The notes below the pieces were generated by a model. That model was not told the DNA's origin. It made no database searches and saw nothing but the letters and a program-made list of their open reading frames with translations. Source: SIG607 sp045537575 (GTDB lineage: Bacteria > Bacillota > Clostridia > Oscillospirales > Acutalibacteraceae). From it: a stretch of DNA of 57,920 bases. The translations under genes were made by a program, and so were the position numbers. The stretch covers positions 1 to 57,920 of the forward strand of contig JAZSPU010000055.1 in the NCBI GenBank assembly GCA_045537575.1. Reading direction: 5' to 3'. Each line of letters starts with the position of its first letter. Position 1 is the stretch's first letter. Positions 49,070 to 57,920 of the stretch are shown here, piece by piece.

Positions 49070-50194
49070 ATGTTAGTTTTTGAAGAACTTAAACAGCGTC
49101 TCACCTCCCATTATACCGATATGGTGGATTTAAAAGATGCAATAGCCTATGATTCCACCAAAATGGAAATCGACAAGCTTGAATATAAAACGGCAGAAGC
49201 ATCCTTTTGGGATGACCCCGAAAAAAGTCAGGTGGTCTTACAAAAGCTGGGCGCTCTTAAAAATAAAGTAGAGGCATATGATAAGCTTGTTTCCTCCTAT
49301 GAGGATATTCTCATTCTCATTGATATGGCAAATGAAGAAGAGGATGAGTCAATGCTCGATGATATAAACAGTGAGCTTGATGTATATGAACAAAGCCTTG
49401 AATCACAGCGTCTTGAAACCTTGCTTACCGGTGAATACGATAAGAATAATGCTATTCTTACCTTTCACGCAGGTGCAGGCGGCACCGAGGCGCAGGACTG
49501 GAATCAGATGCTTGTGCGTCTATTTACGCGTTGGGCTGAACGTCACGGCTTTAAAACATCAATGGTTGACTTTCTTGACGGTGATGAAGCAGGACTGAAA
49601 AGCGCTACCCTTACTATAGAAGGTCTTAATGCTTACGGATATTTAAAAAGCGAACACGGTGTTCACCGACTTGTAAGAGTTTCACCCTTTGACTCTTCGG
49701 GAAGAAGACATACTTCCTTTGCTTCTCTTGAGGTTATGCCCGAAATTACCGATGACGTTGAAGTGGATATCAGGGAAGAAGATTTGAAAATTGATACCTA
49801 CCGAAGCAGCGGCGCAGGCGGTCAGCATATTAATAAAACCTCTTCGGCTGTTCGAATTACACATATCCCTACAGGAATTGTTGTTGCCTGTCAGACTGAA
49901 AGAAGCCAGTTCCAGAATAAAGACACCTGTCTTAGAATGTTAAAATCAAAGCTTGTGGAAATAAAGGAAAGGGAACACCTTGATAAAATTGAAGATATCA
50001 AGGGTGTTCAAAAGGAAATTGCTTGGGGTTCGCAGATACGCTCATATGTATTTATGCCATATACTCTTGCAAAGGACCATCGTACAGGCTTTGAATATTC
50101 AAATATCAATGCCGTAATGGACGGAGATATCGACGGATTTATAAATGCATATTTAAAGGCTTCTTCAACGGGTAAACTTGAAAATAATCAATAA
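49070..50194 (+). CDS. prfB: Peptide chain release factor 2 (no programmed frameshift)
   Basis: RF2, 374 residues, ends translation at UAA and UGA. SPFDSSGRRHTSFAS (with the SPF codon-recognition motif, ~204-206) and GAGGQHINKTSSAVRI (GGQ, ~246-248) are intact. In most bacteria prfB contains an internal UGA with a +1 frameshift near codon 26. Here the frame is uninterrupted from the ATG, so the autoregulatory frameshift is absent. Confidence 0.96.
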   Translation: MLVFEELKQRLTSHYTDMVDLKDAIAYDSTKMEIDKLEYKTAEASFWDDPEKSQVVLQKLGALKNKVEAYDKLVSSYEDILILIDMANEEEDESMLDDINSELDVYEQSLESQRLETLLTGEYDKNNAILTFHAGAGGTEAQDWNQMLVRLFTRWAERHGFKTSMVDFLDGDEAGLKSATLTIEGLNAYGYLKSEHGVHRLVRVSPFDSSGRRHTSFASLEVMPEITDDVEVDIREEDLKIDTYRSSGAGGQHINKTSSAVRITHIPTGIVVACQTERSQFQNKDTCLRMLKSKLVEIKEREHLDKIEDIKGVQKEIAWGSQIRSYVFMPYTLAKDHRTGFEYSNINAVMDGDIDGFINAYLKASSTGKLENNQ

Positions 50195-50210
50195 AAAGGA
50201 TGGAATAAAA

Positions 50211-51227
50211 ATGAAAAGAATTTTAGGGATTATACTTACAGTACTGGTTTTTACGGTATCTCTTACAGGTTGCGGCAGCATTGACCGTCTTAACTATACT
50301 AAGGGACTTGACGATTATGTTGAGCTTTGTGACCTTGATGCCATTAAAATTGACCGTAATTCTGCCGATTATGTTAAAGTAAATACAAATATAATGGAGA
50401 GCGACCTTACAAAATACACCGAAAAGATTACTGAGGGTAAGGTAGCAGACGGAGATATTACCAATATCGACTATGCAGGTAAGGTTGACGGTGTTGCCTT
50501 TAAAGACGGTACCGCTCAAGGAGATACACTTCAAATTGGTTCTGGTCGGTTTATACCTGGATTTGAGGACCAACTTATAGGAGTGAAAATTGGTTCTACC
50601 GTAGATATAAAGGTTACTTTCCCTGCAGATTACGGTTATACTACCGACCTTGCTACCGGCTCCAAGTCAATAAAACTTTCGGGCGCTGAGGCTGTATTTA
50701 CCGTAACTGTTAATTACGTTGAACGTCCCTACGGCGAAGTGAATGATGAATTTGCTGCAGCTGCAGGCTTTAAAACTGCTGATGAATATATGGTTGACCT
50801 TCAAAAACGTGCTGACGAACAGTATGTAGTAAATTACGTCGTTGAAAATTCCACCTATGGTATTCCTGATGATAAAGAAGGTAATTCTTATACCTACCAC
50901 AAGAATCGTTATACAAGTGTGGCCCAGTATTATTATAATATGAGTTTTGAAGATTTCCTTTCTGCTAATACTCTTGATGAGAATGCTTTTAAAAAGGAAG
51001 TGCTCGGTACCGAAATAATTCTTTATGCTTGTTTTGATAAACTCGGTCTTAAGGTTCCTGAGAATATAGTGGATGAAAAAGCTGAAGAAATCGCAAAAGC
51101 TAATAATGCTACAAAAGAAGAAGCACTTAAAGAATTTACTGAAAATTATATTGAAAGTATATACGTAGAAGAGCAGGCAGTTGAAAAGCTAGTAGAAAAG
51201 GTTCTTGCTAACAGCGAAACTAAATAA
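50211..51227 (+). CDS. FKBP-type/trigger-factor-like peptidyl-prolyl isomerase lipoprotein
   Basis: This 338-residue protein begins with a lipoprotein signal (KRILGIILTVLVFTVSLTGCG; lipobox LTGC, Cys ~22), so it is anchored outside the membrane. The FKBP core is clear: DGDITNIDYAGKVDGVAFKDG, then GSGRFIPGFEDQLIGVKIGS and TFPADYGY. The C-terminal ~150 residues resemble the helical chaperone region of trigger factor. It probably assists folding of secreted proteins. The ATG at 50211 is chosen; an ORF from 50178 overlaps prfB and has no ribosome site. Confidence 0.87.
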   Translation: MKRILGIILTVLVFTVSLTGCGSIDRLNYTKGLDDYVELCDLDAIKIDRNSADYVKVNTNIMESDLTKYTEKITEGKVADGDITNIDYAGKVDGVAFKDGTAQGDTLQIGSGRFIPGFEDQLIGVKIGSTVDIKVTFPADYGYTTDLATGSKSIKLSGAEAVFTVTVNYVERPYGEVNDEFAAAAGFKTADEYMVDLQKRADEQYVVNYVVENSTYGIPDDKEGNSYTYHKNRYTSVAQYYYNMSFEDFLSANTLDENAFKKEVLGTEIILYACFDKLGLKVPENIVDEKAEEIAKANNATKEEALKEFTENYIESIYVEEQAVEKLVEKVLANSETK

Positions 51228-51236
51228 AAAACAGAG

Positions 51237-51274
51237 ATAACCACGCTTTAAAAATAAGCGTGGTTATATTTTTT
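51237..51274 (+). terminator. Terminator before rpoB
   Basis: Perfect 12-bp stem ATAACCACGCTT / AAGCGTGGTTAT, 7-base loop, then ATTTTTT. Confidence 0.94.
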
Positions 51275-51295
51275 CCAAAACTTTCAAAAAAAGGC

Positions 51296-51324
51296 TTGAC
51301 TTACCGCTTGAAGTATTATATAAT
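51296..51324 (+). promoter_or_regulatory. Promoter of rpoB-rpoC
   Basis: TTGACT (51296-51301), 17 bases, TATAAT (51319-51324). The predicted leader is about 130 bases. Confidence 0.9.
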
Positions 51325-51450
51325 TAGTATTCACTAATGATGGGATATTATGACTCGTAGTATGCAATTTTGTCAGAAAATTTGCTGTATTGCGCTTATT
51401 TTATACCATTCAAGTTAAAACGGATTTGTCCGTAATTTTTTGGAGGAGTG
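51325..51450 (+). promoter_or_regulatory. Structured rpoB leader
   Basis: The leader contains a hairpin ATTAGT/ACTAAT near the start, an imperfect palindrome around 51364-51385 (GCAATTTTGTCAGAAAATTTGC) and a short stem ACGGA-TTTG-TCCGT (51420-51433) followed by AATTTTTT just before GGAGGAG. The last resembles a weak attenuator beside the ribosome site. No known riboswitch or ribosomal protein leader was recognised. Confidence 0.45.
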
Positions 51451-51461
51451 ATTTAAAACCT

Positions 51462-54400
51462 ATGGAGTCAACAGTTAAGGTAAAACCTGTACAACTGGGA
51501 AAAAACACTCGTATGACATTCTCCAAGATCAATGAAGTTATTGATATGCCTAACCTCATTGAGATTCAGAAGAATTCATACAAATGGTTTGTCGAAGAGG
51601 GATTAAAGGAAGTATTCCGCGATATGTCCTCTATTACCGATTATACCGGTAATCTTGTGCTTGATTTTATTGACTATCGTCTCGACGAAAAACCCAAGTA
51701 TGATGTAACGGAGTGCAAGGCAAGAGATACTACCTATGCCGCTCCGCTTCGCGTTACTGCCCGTCTTTTAAATAATGAAACAGGCGAGATTAAGGAAAGC
51801 GAAGTATTTATGGGAGATTTCCCGTTAATGACCGAGTCCGGTACTTTCGTTATTAACGGTGCTGAGCGTACAGTAGTTTCTCAGCTCGTTCGTTCTCCCG
51901 GTGTATATTATGATGTAACTGCCGATGTTAAAACCGGTAAGCGTCTTTATACATCTACCATTATTCCTAACCGTGGTGCTTGGCTTGAATACGAATCATC
52001 TATGAATGACGTCATTTATGTTCGTATTGATAAAAACCGCAAGATTCCCGTTACTGTTCTTATCCGTTCTTTAGGTGTAGAAACCAATGAACAGATTAAC
52101 GAGCTTTTCGGCAGTAATGAGTGTCTTCTTGCTACAATGGAAGCCGACAACATTTCCACTAAAGCTGATGCTCTTATTGAACTTTATAAGAAACTGCGTC
52201 CCAGTGAGCCTGTAACGGTTGAAGGCGCAGAGAATTATCTTTCGCAGTTGTTCTTTGATGCTCGTCGTTATGACATTTCTCGCGTAGGACGTTATAAGTA
52301 TAATAAGAAACTTGCTATCGGCGCACGTATTGCAGGTCATACTGTTTCTCGCCCTGTTGTTGATCCTATGACGGGTGAGATTCTTGCAGAACCCGATACC
52401 GTTATCACTAAAGAACTTGCTAATACCATTCAGCGTAAGGGTGTTAACGAGGCTTATGTTTATGCCGTTGATTACGAGGGTAACAACCGTGAGGTTAAGG
52501 TTCTTTCCAACGGTATGGTTGATATCAAGGATTATATTGATTTTGACGTTACCGACCTTGGCATAAATGAAGACGTTTCTTTTGCTTGTCTTAAGGACAT
52601 TCTTGAAAATAATGAGGGAGAAGAGGCTATCCGCGAAGCTATTGCTTTAAATGTGGACAATCTTATTCCCAAACACATCACAGTTGATGATATTTTCGCT
52701 TCTATCAACTATTTCGTAGGTCTTAACTGCGGTGTAGGTGTAACTGATGATATCGACCATCTCGGTAACCGTCGTATCAGAAGCGTAGGCGAACTTCTTC
52801 AGAACCAGTTCCGTATCGGTTTCTCCCGTATGGAGCGTGTTGTTCGTGAAAAAATGACATTACAGGCTCAGGATGTTGACAATGCTACTCCTCAGTCGCT
52901 TATAAATATCCGTCCTGTTGTTGCGGCTATTAAAGAATTCTTCGGTTCTTCTCCGCTTTCTCAGTTTATGGATCAGACCAACCCGCTTTCCGAGCTTACT
53001 CATAAGCGTCGTTTGTCTGCGCTCGGTCCCGGCGGTCTTTCACGTGACCGTGCATCCTTCGAAGTTCGAGACGTTCACTATACCCATTACGGACGTATGT
53101 GTCCTATCGAGACTCCTGAAGGTCCTAACATCGGTCTTATTTCCTATCTTGCTACCTTTGCCCGTATTAATGAATACGGCTTTGTTGAGACTCCTTTCAG
53201 AAAGGTTGACAAAGCAACCGGCAGAGTGCTTGAAGAGGTTGTTTATATGACAGCCGATGAAGAAGACGATTATTATGTAGCTCAGGCTAACGAACCTCTT
53301 GATGAAAACGGATATTTCATTAATCCTAAGGTTACTACCCGTTTCAGAGATGCGTTTATTGAAATTGCGTCATCAGATGCCGACTTTATGGACGTTTCTC
53401 CTAAGATGGTTGTTTCTGTAGCTACCGCTATGATTCCCTTCCTTGAAAATGATGATACCAACCGTGCGCTCATGGGTTCAAACATGCAGAAGCAGGCTGT
53501 ACCGCTTCTTAAAACCGAGAGTCCTATTGTTGCAACAGGTATGGAATATAAAGCAGCAGTAGATTCGGGCGTGGTTGTTCTTGCCCAGCGCGCAGGCGTT
53601 GTTGAATCTGCATCTGCCGATACCATTCGCATCAAAGCTGAAAACGGCGAAGTTGACGAATATAACCTTATTAAGTTCCTTCGTTCCAACCACGGCACCT
53701 GTATTAATCAGAAGCCTATCGTAAGCGTTGGTCAGAAGGTTGAAGCTAATGAGGTTATCGCTGACGGTCCCGCTACCAGCAACGGTGAAATCAGTCTTGG
53801 TAGAAATGCTCTTATCGGCTTTATGACCTGGGAAGGTTATAACTACGAGGACGCTGTTCACATTAATGAAAAATTAGTTAGAGAAGATATGTACACCTCT
53901 ATTCATATTGAAGAATATGAAATTGAGGCAAGAGATACCAAACTCGGACCTGAAGACATTACCCGTGATATCCCCAATGTTGGTGAGGATGCTCTTCGCG
54001 ACCTTGACGAACGCGGTATTATCCGTGTGGGCGCTGAGGTTACTGCAGGTGATATACTTGTTGGTAAGGTAACTCCTAAGGGTGAAACCGAGCTTACCGC
54101 TGAAGAAAGACTTCTTAGAGCAATATTCGGTGAGAAGGCTAGGGAAGTAAGAGATACTTCTTTAAGAGTTCCTCACGGTGAATACGGTACTATTGTTGAC
54201 GTTAAGGTGTTTGACAGAGAAAATTCTTCTGAACTTAGCCCCGGCGTTAACCTTGTAGTACGTTGCTATATCGCACAGAAGAGAAAGATTTCTGTCGGCG
54301 ATAAAATGGCAGGTCGTCACGGTAATAAGGGTGTTGTATCCCGTATTTTACCCAGTGAGGATATGCCTTACTTGCCCAATGGTACTCCCCTTGATATCGT

Positions 54401-55361
54401 TCTTAATCCTTTGGGCGTACCTTCACGTATGAATATCGGTCAGGTTCTTGAGGTTAACTTGGGTTATGCCGCAAGTAAACTTGGCTGGAAGATTTGCACA
54501 CCTGTATTTGACGGTGCTCACGAATCTGATATTATTCAGTCCTTTATTGATGCCGGCGTATGCCGTGACATAATGTTTAATCCCAACAGCAAGGCATTCC
54601 TTGAGCCTCTCGCAGGTAAGATTCTTGTAGAAGAAGTTACTTTGGAAGACGGTAAAAAGGACATCAGACGTATTGATGATGCCGTAAGAAACGATATGGA
54701 TGCTCTTACCGAACTTGCTGTAGACGGAAAACTTAAGGTTGTTGACGGTAAGACCTTCCTTTATGACGGTCGTTCCGGTGAGCGTTTTGATAACCCTGTA
54801 ACCGTTGGTTATATGTATTATCTTAAGCTCCATCACCTTGTTGACGATAAGATTCATGCACGTTCTACCGGTCCTTACTCACTCGTTACTCAGCAGCCTC
54901 TCGGCGGTAAAGCTCAGTTCGGTGGTCAGCGTTTCGGTGAAATGGAAGTTTGGGCTCTTGAAGCTTACGGTGCAGCATACACCCTTCAGGAAATCCTTAC
55001 CGTTAAATCTGACGACGTTGTTGGACGTGTTAAGACCTATGAAGCTATCGTTAAGGGACAGAATGTTCCTAAAGCAGGTGTTCCCGAGTCCTTCAAGGTT
55101 CTTATTAAAGAACTTCAATCTCTTGCTCTTGACGTTAAGGTGCTTGATGCCGATAACAATGAAATTGACCTAAAGCAGACCTTTGAAGAGGATGAAGATA
55201 TCGGATTACCCTTTGTTCCTGTGAGCGACGAAGCATTTGAAGAAGAGACAGTTCTTGAAGGTACTCCTGACGGATATACTCTTCAGGATGAAAACGGCGA
55301 AGAAATCACCGAGGAATTTTCTGAGGAAGATTTCACGCAGTTCGATGATGAAAATAACTAA
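51462..55361 (+). CDS. rpoB: RNA polymerase beta subunit
   Basis: RpoB, 1,299 residues, complete. RSPGVYYD, the rifampicin region SQFMDQTNPLSELTHKRRLSALGPGGLSRDRA (about residues 505-537 as encoded at 52963-53060), SYLATFARINEYGF, GDKMAGRHGNKGVVS and the C-terminal GGKAQFGGQRFGEMEVWALEAYGAA are standard. The rifampicin-region residues match the usual sensitive pattern (D516, H526, S531 equivalents). The tail after about residue 1230 is acidic and low-complexity. The ATG at 51462 has GGAGGAG upstream with a rather long spacing of 13. rplJ and rplL are not upstream as usual; the operon begins at its own promoter. Confidence 0.97.
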   Translation: MESTVKVKPVQLGKNTRMTFSKINEVIDMPNLIEIQKNSYKWFVEEGLKEVFRDMSSITDYTGNLVLDFIDYRLDEKPKYDVTECKARDTTYAAPLRVTARLLNNETGEIKESEVFMGDFPLMTESGTFVINGAERTVVSQLVRSPGVYYDVTADVKTGKRLYTSTIIPNRGAWLEYESSMNDVIYVRIDKNRKIPVTVLIRSLGVETNEQINELFGSNECLLATMEADNISTKADALIELYKKLRPSEPVTVEGAENYLSQLFFDARRYDISRVGRYKYNKKLAIGARIAGHTVSRPVVDPMTGEILAEPDTVITKELANTIQRKGVNEAYVYAVDYEGNNREVKVLSNGMVDIKDYIDFDVTDLGINEDVSFACLKDILENNEGEEAIREAIALNVDNLIPKHITVDDIFASINYFVGLNCGVGVTDDIDHLGNRRIRSVGELLQNQFRIGFSRMERVVREKMTLQAQDVDNATPQSLINIRPVVAAIKEFFGSSPLSQFMDQTNPLSELTHKRRLSALGPGGLSRDRASFEVRDVHYTHYGRMCPIETPEGPNIGLISYLATFARINEYGFVETPFRKVDKATGRVLEEVVYMTADEEDDYYVAQANEPLDENGYFINPKVTTRFRDAFIEIASSDADFMDVSPKMVVSVATAMIPFLENDDTNRALMGSNMQKQAVPLLKTESPIVATGMEYKAAVDSGVVVLAQRAGVVESASADTIRIKAENGEVDEYNLIKFLRSNHGTCINQKPIVSVGQKVEANEVIADGPATSNGEISLGRNALIGFMTWEGYNYEDAVHINEKLVREDMYTSIHIEEYEIEARDTKLGPEDITRDIPNVGEDALRDLDERGIIRVGAEVTAGDILVGKVTPKGETELTAEERLLRAIFGEKAREVRDTSLRVPHGEYGTIVDVKVFDRENSSELSPGVNLVVRCYIAQKRKISVGDKMAGRHGNKGVVSRILPSEDMPYLPNGTPLDIVLNPLGVPSRMNIGQVLEVNLGYAASKLGWKICTPVFDGAHESDIIQSFIDAGVCRDIMFNPNSKAFLEPLAGKILVEEVTLEDGKKDIRRIDDAVRNDMDALTELAVDGKLKVVDGKTFLYDGRSGERFDNPVTVGYMYYLKLHHLVDDKIHARSTGPYSLVTQQPLGGKAQFGGQRFGEMEVWALEAYGAAYTLQEILTVKSDDVVGRVKTYEAIVKGQNVPKAGVPESFKVLIKELQSLALDVKVLDADNNEIDLKQTFEEDEDIGLPFVPVSDEAFEEETVLEGTPDGYTLQDENGEEITEEFSEEDFTQFDDENN

Positions 55362-55375
55362 GGGAGGAAACGCGA

Positions 55376-57920
55376 ATGGATAACAATATTGAGTACGAGT
55401 CTATAAAAATAGGCCTTGCGTCTCCTGAACAAATCAGAAGCTGGTCTTACGGTGAGGTTACAAAGCCTGAGACCATTAACTACAGAACCCTTAAACCCGA
55501 ACAGCAGGGACTTTACTGCGAACGCATTTTTGGACCCACTAAGGACTGGGAATGTCATTGCGGTAAATATAAGCGTATTCGTTATAAGGGTAAAATCTGT
55601 GAACGTTGCGGTGTTGAAGTAACACGTGCAAAGGTTCGTAGAGAACGTATGGGTACAATTGAGCTTGCAGCTCCTGTATCTCATATCTGGTATTTTAAAA
55701 CTATTCCTTCCCGTATGGGACTTGCTTTGGACATTTCTCCCAAAGCACTTGAACAGGTACTTTACTTCTCTCAATATATCGTAACCGATCCCGGTAATAC
55801 TCCTCTTGAGAAGAAACAGCTTCTCAATGAAAAGCAGTACCGCGATATGAGAGAAAAATATGAGGATGATTTCGTTGCTGAAATGGGCGCAGAGGCTATT
55901 AAAAAGCTTCTTTGCGAAATCGACCTTGAACAGTCTTGCGCTGAACTCCGTACTGAACTTGAAACTGCAAACGGTCAGAAGAGAGTACGTATCTTAAAGC
56001 GTCTTGAAGTTCTCGAGGCTTTCCGTCTTTCAGGCAACCGTCCTGAATGGATGATTCTCGACGTTCTTCCTGTAATTCCCCCTGATATTCGTCCTATGGT
56101 TCAGCTTGACGGCGGACGTTTTGCCACAAGTGACCTTAATGACCTTTATCGCCGTGTTATTAACCGTAATAACCGTCTTAAGCGTCTTCTCGAGCTCCAC
56201 GCTCCTGATATTATCGTTCGTAATGAAAAGCGTATGCTTCAGGAAGCTGTTGACGCTCTTATTGATAACGGACGTCGCGGAAAGGCTGTTACAGGCGCTA
56301 ATAACCGTGCTCTTAAGTCCCTTTCCGATATGCTTAAAGGTAAGCAGGGACGTTTCCGTCAGAACCTTCTCGGTAAGCGTGTTGACTATTCCGGACGTAG
56401 CGTTATCGTTGTAGGTCCTGAGCTTAAGATGTATCAGTGCGGTCTTCCTAAGGAAATGGCTCTTGAACTCTTCAAGCCCTTCGTTATGAAGCGTCTTGTT
56501 GAGGAAAAGAAGGTCCCCAATATCAAGGCTGCAAGAAAAGCAGTTGAACGTGCAAGCGGTGAAATCTGGGATGCGCTTGAAACCGTTATTAAAGAACATC
56601 CTGTTCTTCTTAACCGTGCTCCTACACTTCACAGACTTGGTATTCAGGCTTTCGAACCCGTTCTTGTTGAAGGTAAAGCGCTTAAGCTTCATCCTCTTGT
56701 ATGTACTGCTTATAACGCCGACTTCGACGGTGACCAGATGGCTGTTCACGTACCTCTTTCTGCAGAGGCTCAGGCAGAAGCACGCTTCCTTATGCTTGCC
56801 GCTAATAACCTGCTTAAGCCTTCTGACGGTAAGCCTGTAGTAGTTCCTACTCAGGATATGGTGCTCGGTTCTTACTATCTTACTATCGTTAAGGCAGAAG
56901 AGCATGGCGCTAACAAGGTATTCCGTAATAAAGATGAAGCTGTTATGGCTTATTATAACGGCGACGTAGGACTTCATGCTCCTATCCGTGTACGTTATAC
57001 CCGTGAAGACGGTTTAACACGTCTTGTATGGTGTACTGTTGGTTTCATTATGTTTAATGAATCCATTCCTCAGGATTTAGGCTTTGTTAAGCGTAACGTT
57101 GAGGGACATGAGCTTGACCTTGAATGGACCTTCTCACTTAAGGATGACAAGGCTACCTTCGTTCAGAGTAATGATGACATTATTCAGAATAAAGTAGGTA
57201 AGAAACAGCTTAGCAAAATTATTGACAGATGTATTGCTCTTAAGGGTACAAGTGATTCTTCCATTGTTCTTGATAATATCAAGGCAACAGGATTTAAGTA
57301 TTCTACAAAGGGTGCAATTACCGTATCTGTATTCGATGCTGTAATCCCCGAGAGCAAAACTGATATTATGAAGGATGCCGAAACAGAAATTGATAAGGTG
57401 ACCAAGAAGTACCGTCGTGGTTTTATGAGCAACGATGAACGCAGCCGTCACGTTATTGAAATCTGGAACAAGGCTACCGAAGATGTTGCAGATGCGCTTA
57501 AAGATAACCTTGATGAATTTAACCCCATCTTTATGATGGCTGACTCAGGCGCCCGTGGTTCTATGAGCCAGATTCGTCAGCTTGCAGGTATGCGTGGTCT
57601 TATTGCCAATACTGCAGGTAAGGTTATTGAAGTTCCGATTCGTGCTAACTACCGTGAAGGCCTTAACGTACTTGAGTACTTTATTTCTTCTCGTGGTGCT
57701 CGTAAAGGTCTTGCCGATACCGCTCTTCGTACCGCTGACTCCGGTTATCTTACCCGTCGTCTCGTTGACGTATCTCAGGATGTTATTATCCGTGAAGATG
57801 ATTGCCAGACCGAAGAAGGCCTTGTTATCAGCGAAATTAAAGACGGTAACCTCGTAATTGAAACCTTAAACGAACGCCTTATTGGCAGATATTTGCTTAA
57901 TGATTTCGTTGATGAAGCTA
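55376..57920 (+). CDS. rpoC: RNA polymerase beta' subunit, 5' part
   Basis: The first 848 codons of rpoC, open to the window edge (full genes are usually about 1,150-1,200 codons). The N-terminal zinc site CHCGKYKRIRYKGKICERC (about residues 60-78), the RQNLLGKRVDYSGRSVIVVGPEL segment, APTLHRLGIQAFEP and the catalytic NADFDGDQMAVHVPLS with three metal-binding Asp are intact, as is the later ADSGARGSMSQIRQLAGMRG bridge/trigger region. It starts at ATG behind GGGAGGA, 14 bases after rpoB. Confidence 0.97.
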   Translation, partial: MDNNIEYESIKIGLASPEQIRSWSYGEVTKPETINYRTLKPEQQGLYCERIFGPTKDWECHCGKYKRIRYKGKICERCGVEVTRAKVRRERMGTIELAAPVSHIWYFKTIPSRMGLALDISPKALEQVLYFSQYIVTDPGNTPLEKKQLLNEKQYRDMREKYEDDFVAEMGAEAIKKLLCEIDLEQSCAELRTELETANGQKRVRILKRLEVLEAFRLSGNRPEWMILDVLPVIPPDIRPMVQLDGGRFATSDLNDLYRRVINRNNRLKRLLELHAPDIIVRNEKRMLQEAVDALIDNGRRGKAVTGANNRALKSLSDMLKGKQGRFRQNLLGKRVDYSGRSVIVVGPELKMYQCGLPKEMALELFKPFVMKRLVEEKKVPNIKAARKAVERASGEIWDALETVIKEHPVLLNRAPTLHRLGIQAFEPVLVEGKALKLHPLVCTAYNADFDGDQMAVHVPLSAEAQAEARFLMLAANNLLKPSDGKPVVVPTQDMVLGSYYLTIVKAEEHGANKVFRNKDEAVMAYYNGDVGLHAPIRVRYTREDGLTRLVWCTVGFIMFNESIPQDLGFVKRNVEGHELDLEWTFSLKDDKATFVQSNDDIIQNKVGKKQLSKIIDRCIALKGTSDSSIVLDNIKATGFKYSTKGAITVSVFDAVIPESKTDIMKDAETEIDKVTKKYRRGFMSNDERSRHVIEIWNKATEDVADALKDNLDEFNPIFMMADSGARGSMSQIRQLAGMRGLIANTAGKVIEVPIRANYREGLNVLEYFISSRGARKGLADTALRTADSGYLTRRLVDVSQDVIIREDDCQTEEGLVISEIKDGNLVIETLNERLIGRYLLNDFVDEA

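Noticed and set aside
51390..51461. N-terminal extension of rpoB from 51390
   Set aside because: The extra 24 codons lie in the structured leader, match no RpoB N-terminus, and the ATG at 51462 follows GGAGGAG.
56030..56977. 315-codon minus-strand frame over rpoC
   Set aside because: Antisense shadow of rpoC, low-complexity product, no start signal.

Overview
The window reads as a chromosomal segment of a low-GC, anaerobic Firmicute of the class Clostridia, probably in or near the Oscillospirales/Ruminococcaceae (inference). Supporting signs are a ferredoxin-type 2-oxoacid oxidoreductase, a T-box leader, a complete CtsR-McsA-McsB-ClpC operon, a SpoVD-like penicillin-binding protein with PASTA domains, AGGAGG-type ribosome binding sites, and a secreted dockerin protein of the kind seen in cellulolytic ruminococci. 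No rRNA or tRNA gene was seen.

Layout. 1-2.6 kb: the end of a 2-oxoacid:ferredoxin oxidoreductase operon closing with a branched-chain aminotransferase; together they suggest branched-chain amino/keto acid interconversion. 2.6-4.4 kb: an orphan VapE-type helicase gene (minus strand) with a LexA-like box, among short repeats. 4.4-9.5 kb: a T-box-controlled operon with an isopropylmalate-synthase-like protein that has lost its catalytic residues but keeps the LeuA regulatory domain, a TIM-barrel/acyl-CoA-synthetase fusion, and an amidohydrolase. I do not recognise this combination as a described pathway; it is the strongest candidate for something new. 9.5-11.7 kb: a PfkB kinase fused to an AraC-type DNA-binding domain, followed by a nucleoside hydrolase. 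11.8-13.4 kb: a membrane-anchored YD-like repeat protein.

13.4-25.9 kb: the division and cell wall (dcw) cluster mraZ-rsmH-ftsL-PBP-murE-mraY-ftsW-murG-murA-ftsQ-ftsZ, which lacks murF, murD and ftsA in their usual places. The mraZ promoter carries four AAAGTG boxes spaced by whole helical turns. A 43-residue cysteine-rich ORF faces ftsZ. 26.1-30.7 kb: ctsR-mcsA-mcsB-clpC, with CtsR operators around the promoter. 30.7-31.0 kb: a hairpin-rich element bounded by 10-bp inverted repeats. 31.0-32.5 kb: divergent DNA-alkylation-repair and DUF4886-like genes with interlocked promoters.

32.5-40.6 kb: the arginine operon argG-H-C-J-B-D-F behind ArgR-like boxes. It covers glutamate to arginine by the acetyl-recycling route and lacks only carbamoyl phosphate supply. 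40.6-42.2 kb: a zinc/manganese-type ABC permease and ATPase (minus strand) without a binding protein. 42.3-44.1 kb: uvrC. 44.2-45.4 kb: a secreted leucine-rich-repeat dockerin protein bracketed by 50-bp direct repeats. 45.4-48.0 kb: a calcium-type P-ATPase. 48.1-51.2 kb: prmA, prfB and an FKBP-like lipoprotein. 51.3 kb to the end: rpoB and the 5' part of rpoC, from their own promoter.

All calls come from reading the sequence and from knowledge of families. No database search was run. Start sites were chosen from ribosome binding site position where several starts were possible.
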